Below, piece after piece: positions 42,763-51,184 of a stretch of DNA of 64,000 nt. Within the stretch, counting starts at the first letter, position 1; each line of letters starts with the position of its first letter. A program made the translations under genes and the position numbers. A model generated the notes under the pieces. That model was not told the origin of the DNA. It made no database searches and was given only the letters and a program-made list of their open reading frames with translations. The stretch comes from an uncultured Phascolarctobacterium sp. Lineage in GTDB: Bacteria; Bacillota; Negativicutes; Acidaminococcales; Acidaminococcaceae. The stretch is taken from contig CASFJU010000003.1 in the NCBI GenBank assembly GCA_949295115.1, positions 1 to 64,000 of the forward strand, written 5' to 3'.

Positions 42763-45417
42763 TTAAAACCTGCTTGCGCTGATTTTTTTAAAAAACTTGC
42801 ACACTTCAATCTGCACGATGGAAAGTGCGGACAGTCCGAACACCGTCAGCCACAAACCGCCGCTGAGCGTGGTGAGCTTAAAGACGCTCTGCAAGGCAGG
42901 CAGCAGCAAAATGCAGGCCAGCAGCGCGGCGCTGACGGCAAAGCTTACCCACAGCCACGGGTTATGCCCTTCGGCGCGCACCCAGATGTATTCCGTATTG
43001 GAACGCTGGTTAAAGGCGCGCAGCATCTGCGAAAACGCCAGTACGCAGAACGCCATCGTCTGGCCGGTGCTGTGGCTGTGGCTTGCGCCGATGTAGTAGG
43101 CGGCAAGGGTCAGCATTGCCACAAACACGCCCTGCGTTACAACGCGGTGGATAAGGCCGCGTTCAAACAGCGTGCCGCTTTTTACGGGTTTGTGCTTCAT
43201 AATATTTTTGCTGGCAGGGTCAACGCCAAGTGCCAGTGCGGGCAGCGTAGCGGTAGCCAGGTTTACCCACAAAATATGCACTGCAAGCAGCGGCGCGGGC
43301 AGGTTAAACAGCGTGGCGGCAAATAAAGTGGTAATTTCGGCAATGTTGCCCGCCAGTAAAAACTGAATAACCTTTTGCAGATTGCGGTAGACGCGGCGGC
43401 CTTCCTTAATGGCAAAGGCAATGGTGTTAAAGCTGTCGTCCAGAAGTATCATATCTGCCGCGTTTTTGGCAACGTCGGTGCCGGTAATGCCCATGGCGAT
43501 GCCGATGTCCGCAGCTTTCAGCGCGGGCGAATCGTTCACGCCGTCGCCGGTCATGGCGGCAATTTCGCCGGTGCGTTTCAGCGACTGGATAATGCGAAGC
43601 TTATCGGCGGGGGATACGCGCGCAAACACGGTGGTATTTTTTACTGCGCTGTCCAGCTCCGCGTCCGTCATGGCGTTCAGCTCGCTGCCGGATATAACCA
43701 TATCGCCGTCGCGGTAAATATCCAGCTCGCGCGCAATGGCAGCAGCGGTAATTTTGTGGTCGCCGGTAATCATCACGGTACGGATGCCTGCTTCGCGGCA
43801 GGTGCGCACGGCAGCGGCAACTTCCTTGCGCGGCGGGTCAATCATGCCGGCGGCGCCGATAAAGGTTAAGCCGTGCTCAATGTTTTCATCGTCATCCTGC
43901 GGCACGGAGGCAAGCGTTTTGGTGGCAAAGCCCAGCACGCGCAAAGCCTGCTGCGACATCTTATGGCACAGCGCTGAAATATTTTCCTTATCACTTTCGG
44001 TAATCTGGCGCACGCCCTGCGCCGTTAAAATATGGCTGCACAGCGGCAGCATTTCATCAACCGCGCCCTTGGTGTAAGCGGTAAAGCAGCCGTTAATTTT
44101 ATGCACGGTCGTCATGCGCTTGCGCGCCGAATCAAAAGGCTGCTCAAACAGGCGCGGGTATTTATCTTCCAAAGCGTCGTGGTTAATGCCAAACTTCTGC
44201 GCCAGGTAAATCAGCGCGCCCTCCGTCGGGTCGCCGATAATCTCGCCCTTGCGGTCAGGGTCAAGGCTCGCGTCGTTGCACAGCGCGGCGGCGTAAACAA
44301 GTTCCCTGTACAGCGCAGGGTGCTGCATGGCAGCGGTGTCGGTAGGGGTGGCGCTCTGCTTTTCAAAATCGCCGTTCAGCGCCAGCTGCGTCACCGTCAT
44401 TTTGTTCAGCGTAAGCGTGCCGGTTTTGTCGCTGCAAATTACCGTCGCGCTGCCCAAAGTTTCAACGGAAGGCAGCTTGCGTATCAGCGCGTTCTGTTTT
44501 GCCATACGCTGTACGCCCAGCGCCATGGCAATGGTGGCGGTGGCGGGCAGCCCTTCCGGGATGATGGAAATAGCCAGCGACACCGCGATTAAAAACTGCG
44601 GCACCAGCGGGCGTCCGTAAAAAGCGCCCAGCGCAAAAATCAGCACGCAAACGATTAAACCGATAACCGTAAGCGTCTTGCCCGCAGCGTTCAGCTTGCG
44701 TTTCAGCGGCGTGTCAAACTCGTCCTGCCCGTCCAGCAGTGCGGCAATGCTGCCAACCTCCGTCCTCATGCCGGTGGCGGTGGCAATGCCTACGGCGCGC
44801 CCGTAAGTAACTATCGAGCCCGCATAAGCCATATTCGCGCGGTCGCCCAGCGGGCAATCTTCCGGCAGCACAACCTCTGCTTCCTTTTCGGCAGCGACCG
44901 ATTCACCCGTCAGCGAAGCCTCCTGAATCTGCAAATTGGCGCTGTCTGCCAAACGCAGGTCGGCGGGCACCATATCGCCGTCGCTTAAAAACACAATGTC
45001 GCCGGGCACAACTTCCCTTGCGGGGATAATGCTTTCCTCGCCCTGCCTTAACACGCGCGCGTTAGGCGCGGACATGCTGCGCAAAGCCTCCAGCGCGGAC
45101 TGCGCCTTTTTCTCCTGCACAATGCCGATAAGGGCGTTGACGATGACGATGGTAAAAATTACGCCTGCTTCCGCCAGCTCGCCCAGCGCGAAGGACACTG
45201 CCGCCGCACCGACGAGGATTAAAACCATCGGGTCGAAAATCTGCTCTTTAAGCATGGCGGCAATGCTTTTGGGCGGCTTGGCGCGCAGTTCGTTATAGCC
45301 GTATTGCCGCAGCCGTTCAGCCGCTTGTGCGTCGCTCAAACCTTCGGCGCTGCTGCCGAGCTGTTGGTAAACCTGTTGTAAATTTTGTGCGTGTGCATTG
45401 TTACTGTGATAATCCAT
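42763..45417 (-). CDS. P-type cation ATPase, type IIA-like
   Basis: 884 residues from MDYHSNNAHAQNLQQ; the ATG at 45417 is about 13 bases after AAGGGAG. Actuator TGES in EASLTGESVAAEKE, phosphorylation site CSDKTGTLTLNKM, hinge TGDGVNDSPALKAADIGIAMG. Ion site in TM4 IIPEGLPATATIAMALG (Glu kept), TM5 GNIAEITTLF (Asn and Glu kept), but TM6 reads NLATATLPALALG where Ca pumps have N-L-V-T-D: the coordinating Asp is Ala. So Ca2+ is not certain. The gene sits behind a 40-codon leader peptide and terminator. Confidence 0.9.
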   Translation of the reverse strand: MDYHSNNAHAQNLQQVYQQLGSSAEGLSDAQAAERLRQYGYNELRAKPPKSIAAMLKEQIFDPMVLILVGAAAVSFALGELAEAGVIFTIVIVNALIGIVQEKKAQSALEALRSMSAPNARVLRQGEESIIPAREVVPGDIVFLSDGDMVPADLRLADSANLQIQEASLTGESVAAEKEAEVVLPEDCPLGDRANMAYAGSIVTYGRAVGIATATGMRTEVGSIAALLDGQDEFDTPLKRKLNAAGKTLTVIGLIVCVLIFALGAFYGRPLVPQFLIAVSLAISIIPEGLPATATIAMALGVQRMAKQNALIRKLPSVETLGSATVICSDKTGTLTLNKMTVTQLALNGDFEKQSATPTDTAAMQHPALYRELVYAAALCNDASLDPDRKGEIIGDPTEGALIYLAQKFGINHDALEDKYPRLFEQPFDSARKRMTTVHKINGCFTAYTKGAVDEMLPLCSHILTAQGVRQITESDKENISALCHKMSQQALRVLGFATKTLASVPQDDDENIEHGLTFIGAAGMIDPPRKEVAAAVRTCREAGIRTVMITGDHKITAAAIARELDIYRDGDMVISGSELNAMTDAELDSAVKNTTVFARVSPADKLRIIQSLKRTGEIAAMTGDGVNDSPALKAADIGIAMGITGTDVAKNAADMILLDDSFNTIAFAIKEGRRVYRNLQKVIQFLLAGNIAEITTLFAATLFNLPAPLLAVHILWVNLATATLPALALGVDPASKNIMKHKPVKSGTLFERGLIHRVVTQGVFVAMLTLAAYYIGASHSHSTGQTMAFCVLAFSQMLRAFNQRSNTEYIWVRAEGHNPWLWVSFAVSAALLACILLLPALQSVFKLTTLSGGLWLTVFGLSALSIVQIEVCKFFKKISASRF

Positions 45418-45476
45418 AAAGGATTCATCACTCCCTTCGTAAAAATTTTTATAGCCAAAGCGCATAGCGCAAGTGC

Positions 45477-45599
45477 TTAAAACAAAAAGGCATAGCCCGC
45501 AGTCCCAAACGGAACGCAGGTTATGCCTTTAAAAATTTGCGTTTTTAAATTGTAAGCACCGTTATTTCGGTGAGGGTCACTGTCGTCAGAGGCAGTCAT
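45477..45599 (-). CDS. Putative leader peptide of the P-type ATPase gene
   Basis: 40 codons, too short for the usual ORF cut-off. ATG at 45599 lies eight bases after GGAAAGGA (complement of 45608-45615). The peptide opens MTASDDSDPHRNN, i.e. three Asp and a Pro within the first nine residues, then GAYNLKTQIFKG, ITCVPFGTAGYAFLF. Its last third overlaps a terminator hairpin. Acidic residues followed by Pro near the N-terminus are the pattern that makes ribosomes unstable at low Mg2+ in the E. coli and Salmonella MgtL leader. I do not recognise this peptide as a named family; the regulatory role is inference. Confidence 0.6.
   Translation of the reverse strand: MTASDDSDPHRNNGAYNLKTQIFKGITCVPFGTAGYAFLF
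45486..45530 (-). terminator. Attenuator-type terminator inside the ATPase leader
   Basis: AAAGGCATA (45486-45494) and TATGCCTTT (45522-45530) close a stem extended by CCCGCAGTCCC/GGAACGCAGG-type pairs; on the minus strand it is followed by TTTTTG. Placed between leader promoter and ATPase gene, and overlapped by codons 24-39 of the leader peptide. Confidence 0.7.
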
Positions 45600-45656
45600 G
45601 GTAATTTTCCTTTCCAAAAGCGGGAAGAAACTAAATAAGATGTGTTATCACTTTGA

Positions 45657-45685
45657 ATGTTAGCATAGCTTTACCTATTTGTCAA
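45657..45685 (-). promoter_or_regulatory. Promoter of the ATPase leader transcript
   Basis: Minus strand TTGACA (complement of 45680-45685), 17-base spacer, TAACAT (complement of 45657-45662). Predicted RNA start near 45650, giving a 230-base leader before the ATPase start codon. Confidence 0.65.
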
Positions 45686-45801
45686 GATAGCAAAGGGTTA
45701 AATCGGAAAGATGTAGTATGATTTATTATCTGTGCAGGCAGGTATTTTTTGCGCGCGCATTGAATATTACACTATTGCAGTTTAACGGAAGGGGTGAAGT
45801 T

Positions 45802-47463
45802 ATGCTTTTAGGTATAGATGTTGGCGGAACTTTTACCGACGCCGTTTTGGTGGACAGCGGCGCTGTTTACGCGCAGGCCAAACGCCCGACGACGCACGGC
45901 GAAGTGCTGCGCGGAATACTGGACGCGCTGGACGCTGTGCTTGACGGCGCAGACGTAACGCAGATTGAGCGCGTGGTCATCAGCAGCACGATTGTTACCA
46001 ACGCGCTGACGGAGGGCAAAACGCAGCCCGTGTTTTTAGCTGTTATGACGGGCCCCGGCATGAACGTAAAAGGGTGTTTCCCGGTTGAGCCGTACCTTGT
46101 AAGCGGTTATGTTGACCACCGCGGTAAAATTGCGGCGCGCACGGAGTTCAATAAGCATTACGGTTTATTGGACAGGCAGAGCGGCGTAACCGTGGCAGCG
46201 GTCAGCGGTAAATTTGCAGTGCGCAACCCCGAAAACGAATACGTTTTGGCGCATGAGCTGAAAAAGAGCGGCTATAAAAAAGTTTTCCTCGGTTCGGAGC
46301 TTTCGGGCGAATTAAATTTTATCCGCCGGACGAACAGCGCATATTTTGCGGCGGCGGTAGATAAAACTTTTGAAGCCTTTGGCAAACAGGTGGAATGGGC
46401 GCTGAAGGAACGCAGCATTACCGCGCCGGTGCAGATTTTAAAGGCGGACGGCGGCACGCTTCCGTTGGAAGCGGCGCTAAAGCAGCCTGTTGAAGCCGTG
46501 TTTACCGGTCCTGCTGCCAGCGTGCTGGGCATTGAGGCTTTGGGCGCGCCGCAGGGTAAAAGCATTTCGCTTGATGTCGGCGGCACGACGACTGACATTG
46601 CCTTTTGGGATAACGGCGAGCCGCTGCTTGCGAAAAAGGGCGCCATGATTGGCAAATACCCGACGGCTGTGCGCTCGTTCCACATGCGCAGCGTGGGCAT
46701 TGGCGGCGACAGCGCGATAACAAAACTGCCGCAGGGCTTTAAAGTAGGGCCGGAACGTGAGGGCAGGGCTGCTGCGCTTGGCGGTGCTGCGCCGACACTT
46801 GCAGACGCGCTGATTGTTCTGCGTCTGGCGGATTTCGGCGACCGCGAGGCTTCAGTAAGCGCCATCGGTACTTTATGCCACGAAGGTGAAACGACGGAAA
46901 CAGCGGCACAGAAGATTTTGGACGCGGCGCTGGACGTTATCGAAAACGCGATTAAGGAGATGCTGCACGAGTGGAGCATCCAGCCTGTATATACTGTAAG
47001 CGACGTTATCAGCGGCAGTGATTTTGAACCGCAGCAACTTGTCGGCGTCGGCGGCGGTGCGCCGGGGCTTATCCACGCGCTGGGCAAGCGTATGGGGCTG
47101 CCCGTAATCATCCCGCCCGGCGGCATGGTGGCCAACGCCATTGGCGCGGCACTGGCACGCCCGACTGTGGCGGCAAGCCTGCGCGCCGATACGACCGAAG
47201 GCTATTATTTAATCCCGGAAAGCGGCAAACGCGAACGCCTGCCCAAACGCTTCAACATGCAGGCGGCGGAAGAAATTTTAAGCGCGTGGCTGCACGATAA
47301 AGCGGGCGGCTGGCAGATGGAGGGCAACGAAACCGAAGTTATCAGCCACGAATATTTCCGCACGGTACACGGTTATTACGACACCGGCGAAATTATTTAC
47401 CTGCGTATGCAGCTTAAACCGGGCATTTTGTATAAAATTACCGGCAGGGAGGTGGCGTTTTGA
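45802..47463 (+). CDS. Hydantoinase/oxoprolinase family protein (HyuA-like)
   Basis: 553 residues; ATG at 45802 seven bases after GGAAGGGG. Opens MLLGIDVGGTFTDAVLVDSG, the ASKHA phosphate-binding loop, with VVISSTIVTNALTEGK, QILKADGGTLPL, AVFTGPAASVLG, SLDVGGTTTDIAFW and GVGGGAPGLIH. HyuA-type proteins hydrolyse cyclic amides (N-methylhydantoin, 5-oxoproline) with ATP, usually with a HyuB partner. No hyuB is present; instead an HDAC-like amidohydrolase gene follows, overlapping by four bases. Confidence 0.87.
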   Translation: MLLGIDVGGTFTDAVLVDSGAVYAQAKRPTTHGEVLRGILDALDAVLDGADVTQIERVVISSTIVTNALTEGKTQPVFLAVMTGPGMNVKGCFPVEPYLVSGYVDHRGKIAARTEFNKHYGLLDRQSGVTVAAVSGKFAVRNPENEYVLAHELKKSGYKKVFLGSELSGELNFIRRTNSAYFAAAVDKTFEAFGKQVEWALKERSITAPVQILKADGGTLPLEAALKQPVEAVFTGPAASVLGIEALGAPQGKSISLDVGGTTTDIAFWDNGEPLLAKKGAMIGKYPTAVRSFHMRSVGIGGDSAITKLPQGFKVGPEREGRAAALGGAAPTLADALIVLRLADFGDREASVSAIGTLCHEGETTETAAQKILDAALDVIENAIKEMLHEWSIQPVYTVSDVISGSDFEPQQLVGVGGGAPGLIHALGKRMGLPVIIPPGGMVANAIGAALARPTVAASLRADTTEGYYLIPESGKRERLPKRFNMQAAEEILSAWLHDKAGGWQMEGNETEVISHEYFRTVHGYYDTGEIIYLRMQLKPGILYKITGREVAF

Positions 47464-48779
47464 AACAGGCAAATTTGGGACTGATTTTCTTTCCGGCCTT
47501 TGACTGGATGATTAGCCCGGGGCACCCCGAGCGTCAGGAAAGGCTGTTATATACGCGCGACCAGCTGACGGAGGAAGGGCTGTTTGACCGTCCGGAAATC
47601 CGCGAGTACCGCCTGCGCATGGCGGAGGTCAACGATTTGCAGCGCGCCCATGTCGGCGTTCCTTCGATAGCTAAACTCATCACGCCTGCGCACCTTGCTT
47701 CTGCCGGTGGCTGCTTAACGGCGGCCGACGCTGTAATGAGCGGCGAGGTTAAACGCGCCTTTGCACTTGTCCGCCCGCCGGGACACCATGCCATGCGCAT
47801 TGTGCACGGCATACGCGGCTTTTGCACCATTAACATTGAAGCGGTGATGGTGGAATACCTGCGAAGCCGCTACGGCATTAAAAAAATTGCGGTGGTTGAT
47901 ACGGACGTGCACCACGGCGACGGCAGCCAGGACGTTTTTTACCACGACCCGAACGTGTTGTACATTTCGTTCCATCAGGACGGGCGCACGCTGTATCCGG
48001 GCACGGGCTTCCCCAACGAGGCGGGCAGCCCTGCGGCATGGGGATATAACTTAAACCTGCCGCTTTTACCCGGCAGCGGGGATAAGGAAATTCACCGCCT
48101 GTTTGACGGCTTGATTAAACCGGTACTGGATGATTTTGAACCGGAGCTGATTATCAACTCCGCCGGGCAGGACAACCACTTCAGCGACCCGCTGGCCAGC
48201 ATGAGCGTAACAGCGCACGGCTATGCGGCGCTGGCCGATAAATTAAAGGCGGATATTGCGGTGCTCGAAGGCGGCTATTCCATCGAAGCGGCGCTGCCTT
48301 ACGTCAACACCGGCATCATCCTCGCCATGGCGGAGATGGATTACAGCAAGGTTATCGAGCCGGACATCCGTGCTTTGCGCACGCCCGACCCGCGCTGCAT
48401 GACGAGGGTTGAGCAGCTTATCGACCAGGTAGGCACTATCTGGCGCAGCCGCCATGAAGTCGGCAAAATGCTGCTGGATAAATGCGGCAATAAGTGGCAG
48501 CGCAAAAAAGGCATTTACTATGATGAAGAAGGAATCCGCGAGGAGCAGCTTGAAACGGCGCGTTACTGCACCAAATGCAGCGGCTGGATGAGCATTGACA
48601 CCAACGCGCGCGGCACCCGTTACGGCGACCAGAGCGCTTACGTTGTGTGCCTGCACCGCGACACCTGCGCGGATTGCCAAAAGGCGGCTTATGACGACGC
48701 ACTGCGCGCCAAACAGAGCTGCGCTTATAAATATATTCTGTTACAGCACCCCGATACGGGCGTTGTGGAAACTATTTGA
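47460..48779 (+). CDS. Histone deacetylase-family amidohydrolase with Cys-rich C-terminal extension
   Basis: 439 residues. TTG start at 47460 overlaps the TGA of the HyuA-like gene; AGGGAGG lies six bases before it. Zn amidohydrolase core (about 1-310): VRPPGHHAMRI, VVDTDVHHGDGSQDVFYHD (metal ligands), NSAGQDNHFSDPL (third ligand Asp) and LEGGYS. About 130 residues follow, with YCTKCSGW and CLHRDTCADC, which looks like a small zinc-binding module not found in ordinary acetoin-utilisation or polyamine deacetylases. Probably hydrolyses an acylated small molecule made accessible by the HyuA-like partner; inference. Confidence 0.87.
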   Translation: MKQANLGLIFFPAFDWMISPGHPERQERLLYTRDQLTEEGLFDRPEIREYRLRMAEVNDLQRAHVGVPSIAKLITPAHLASAGGCLTAADAVMSGEVKRAFALVRPPGHHAMRIVHGIRGFCTINIEAVMVEYLRSRYGIKKIAVVDTDVHHGDGSQDVFYHDPNVLYISFHQDGRTLYPGTGFPNEAGSPAAWGYNLNLPLLPGSGDKEIHRLFDGLIKPVLDDFEPELIINSAGQDNHFSDPLASMSVTAHGYAALADKLKADIAVLEGGYSIEAALPYVNTGIILAMAEMDYSKVIEPDIRALRTPDPRCMTRVEQLIDQVGTIWRSRHEVGKMLLDKCGNKWQRKKGIYYDEEGIREEQLETARYCTKCSGWMSIDTNARGTRYGDQSAYVVCLHRDTCADCQKAAYDDALRAKQSCAYKYILLQHPDTGVVETI

Positions 48780-48797
48780 AGATTGGAGTAACTAAAA

Positions 48798-49388
48798 TTG
48801 AAGGAAATTGTAATTGCAACAAGCAACCCGGGCAAACTGGAAGAATTTAAGGAAATGTTAAAGGATATGGAGGTGGAACTTCACTATTTAGCCGAGTGGC
48901 CGGACATTGAAGCGCCGGTGGAAAACGGTCGCACCTTTGCCGCCAACGCACGCTTAAAGGCAACGTATTACGCCAAGGCAACGGGCATGACCTGCATTGC
49001 CGACGACAGCGGGCTGGAGGTGCAGGCACTGGACGGCGCACCGGGAGTTTACAGCGCGCGTTACGCCGGTGAAAAAGCCACCGATAAGGAAAACAACGAT
49101 TTGTTACTCGCCAACATGAAGTTGCAGGTTAAACGTACCTGCCGCTTCCGCTGCGCTTTGTGCGTGGCCGGTGCTGACGGCAAGGTGCAGGTGGAAACCG
49201 ACGGCATCTGCGAGGGCATGCTGCTGCATGAGCCTTTGGGCGATAACGGCTTCGGTTACGACCCGCTTTTCTGGTCCACGGAGCTGCACATGGGCCTTGG
49301 CGAAGCAACGCCGGAAGAAAAAAATAAAATCAGCCATCGCGGCAAGGCCGTTAAAAAACTGATTGCCAACTGGAAGAAAGTAAAATGA
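48798..49388 (+). CDS. rdgB: XTP/dITP diphosphatase (RdgB/HAM1)
   Basis: 196 residues; TTG start (48798) after TTGGAG. IATSNPGKLEEFKEM, ARLKATYYAKATG, CIADDSGLEVQALDGAPGVYSARYAG and HEPLGDNGFGYDPLF are diagnostic. Removes deaminated purine nucleotides. Overlaps yfcE by four bases (ATGA). Confidence 0.95.
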   Translation: MKEIVIATSNPGKLEEFKEMLKDMEVELHYLAEWPDIEAPVENGRTFAANARLKATYYAKATGMTCIADDSGLEVQALDGAPGVYSARYAGEKATDKENNDLLLANMKLQVKRTCRFRCALCVAGADGKVQVETDGICEGMLLHEPLGDNGFGYDPLFWSTELHMGLGEATPEEKNKISHRGKAVKKLIANWKKVK

Positions 49389-49873
49389 AAATAGGTTTAA
49401 CGGGTGATACTCACGGCAGTATGCAGGCCATGCGCCGCGTGATAGCCGCCGCCCCGCCGGTGGAGCAGTGGCTGCACACGGGCGATTACGGACGCGACGC
49501 TTTATATTTAAAGGCGCAGACGGGGCTGCCCGTAACGGCGGTTGCCGGTAACTGCGATGTGGGCGACAACAGTGTGAACCCCGACGAATTTGTAACAATA
49601 GAAGGCTTTAACATCTGGCTGCTGCACGGGCACCGCTATCTGCACGGCGGCGACCCGCAGGAGCTTGTGTGGTGGGCGCACAAGCTGGAAGCCGATATTG
49701 TTGTGTTCGGGCATACGCATGTGCCGCTGGTAAAATGGTACGGCGATGTACTTTTGATTAACCCCGGCAGCCCGGCGAAACCGCGCAGCGCGGAGGGCGC
49801 AACCTTCGGCGTACTGAACGTGAAGGCGGGGCAGAAGCCAACGGCGGAGATTATAAAACTGGCGGCGCTGTAA
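49385..49873 (+). CDS. YfcE/MJ0936-family metallophosphoesterase
   Basis: 162 residues. GLTGDTHG (metal ligands), HTGDYGRDAL, AGNCD, LLHGH and VFGHTHVPL give the full calcineurin-like metal site; NPGSPAKPRS completes it. Small phosphodiesterase with broad activity; it commonly follows rdgB, as here. Confidence 0.93.
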   Translation: MKIGLTGDTHGSMQAMRRVIAAAPPVEQWLHTGDYGRDALYLKAQTGLPVTAVAGNCDVGDNSVNPDEFVTIEGFNIWLLHGHRYLHGGDPQELVWWAHKLEADIVVFGHTHVPLVKWYGDVLLINPGSPAKPRSAEGATFGVLNVKAGQKPTAEIIKLAAL

Positions 49874-49948
49874 AAAGCCTTGCCAAATTACAGTGTACGA
49901 TATAAAATAAGTAGTATACACCAATAAAACAACGAGGGGGTATTTGTT

Positions 49949-51175
49949 ATGTCATTTGTTGAAGACGCTATTAAATTCCATGCCGAAAAGAACGGTATGC
50001 TGGCAGTTGCCAGCAAGGTGCCTCTGCGCAACCGCGAAGATTTGTCGCTGGCTTATACGCCTGGCGTTGCCGAACCCTGCAAGGCGATTAAAGAAAACAA
50101 AGAGCTGTCGTTTGAATATACCTGCCGCGGCAACACGGTAGCCATCGTCAGCGACGGCACGCGCGTGCTGGGCCTTGGCGATATCGGCCCTGAGGCCGCC
50201 ATGCCCGTAATGGAAGGCAAGGCCGTACTGTTTAAAACCTTCGGCGATGTGGACGCTATCCCCATCTGCATAGATACCAAGGACACGGAAGAAATTATTG
50301 AAACCGTGCGCCGTTTGCAGCCGACCTTTGCCGGCATTAACCTTGAGGACTTTTCCTCGCCGAAATGCTACGAGATTGAAGACCGCCTGCGCGAAATCTG
50401 CGATATCCCTGTGTTCCACGACGACCAGCACGGCACTGCCATTGCCTGCCTGTCTGCCGTTATCGGCGGGCTGCGCTATGTTAAAAAGGATATCAAGGAC
50501 GTTAAAGTCGTAGTTAACGGCTGCGGCGCTGCGGGCTCTGCCATCGGCCGTCTGCTGGTAAGCATGGGCGCTAAAAACGTAATTATGGTAGAAAAAGTCG
50601 GCGCTTTGTATAAAGGCATCGACGCCAAACTCGATAAAATCCAGACCTATCTGTCCGAAGTTACCAACCCGAACATGGAAAAAGGCACGCTTGTTGACGT
50701 TGCCAAAGGCGCGGATGTGCTGCTCGGCGTATCCGGCCCGAACCTGTTTACTAAAGAGATTATCGCCGGCATGGCGGATAAAGCCATTGTTTTTGGCATG
50801 GCCAACCCCGTGCCGGAAACCACTTACGACGCTGCCATTGAAGCAGGCGCAGCCGTTGCCGGTACCGGCCGCAGCGACAGCCCGAACCAGGTTAACAATG
50901 TAACCGTATTCCCGGGCGTGTTCCGCGGTGCTATCGACGTGCGCGCGCGTGCGATTAACGAAGAAATGAAAGTGGCAGCCGTTTACGCCATTGCCAATTT
51001 GATTGACGAAAAAGACCTGCGCGCCGATTACGTTGTGCCCGACGCTTTTGACCCGCGCGTTGCACCGGCAGTTGCAGCCGCAGTTGCCAAAGCAGCAATG
51101 GAAACCGGCGTGGCACGCGTACAGGTTGACCCGCAGGAAGTTTACAACAACACCTTAAAACGTGTTGGCAGATAA
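49949..51175 (+). CDS. Malic enzyme (NAD(P)-dependent, oxaloacetate-decarboxylating)
   Basis: 408 residues; strong GGGGG-rich site before the ATG. AYTPGVAEPCKAIKEN, VAIVSDGTRVLGLGDIGPEA, LEDFSSPKCYEIED, VFHDDQHGTAIA, VNGCGAAGSAIGRLL (dinucleotide fold) and FGMANPVPETTYDAA are typical of the short bacterial form. Converts malate to pyruvate and CO2. Ten bases separate it from the fumarase genes: together they take fumarate to pyruvate. Confidence 0.95.
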   Translation: MSFVEDAIKFHAEKNGMLAVASKVPLRNREDLSLAYTPGVAEPCKAIKENKELSFEYTCRGNTVAIVSDGTRVLGLGDIGPEAAMPVMEGKAVLFKTFGDVDAIPICIDTKDTEEIIETVRRLQPTFAGINLEDFSSPKCYEIEDRLREICDIPVFHDDQHGTAIACLSAVIGGLRYVKKDIKDVKVVVNGCGAAGSAIGRLLVSMGAKNVIMVEKVGALYKGIDAKLDKIQTYLSEVTNPNMEKGTLVDVAKGADVLLGVSGPNLFTKEIIAGMADKAIVFGMANPVPETTYDAAIEAGAAVAGTGRSDSPNQVNNVTVFPGVFRGAIDVRARAINEEMKVAAVYAIANLIDEKDLRADYVVPDAFDPRVAPAVAAAVAKAAMETGVARVQVDPQEVYNNTLKRVGR

Positions 51176-51184
51176 GGAGCAGCC

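Noticed and set aside
42797-45298. Several long plus-strand frames inside the ATPase gene
   Set aside because: They are antisense shadows of a GC-rich coding region, lacking ribosome sites and recognisable domains.
45477-45660. A known metal riboswitch (yybP-ykoY, M-box or NiCo) upstream of the P-type ATPase
   Set aside because: I looked for the conserved cores of these classes on both strands and did not find them; the leader is better explained by a translated short ORF plus a terminator.
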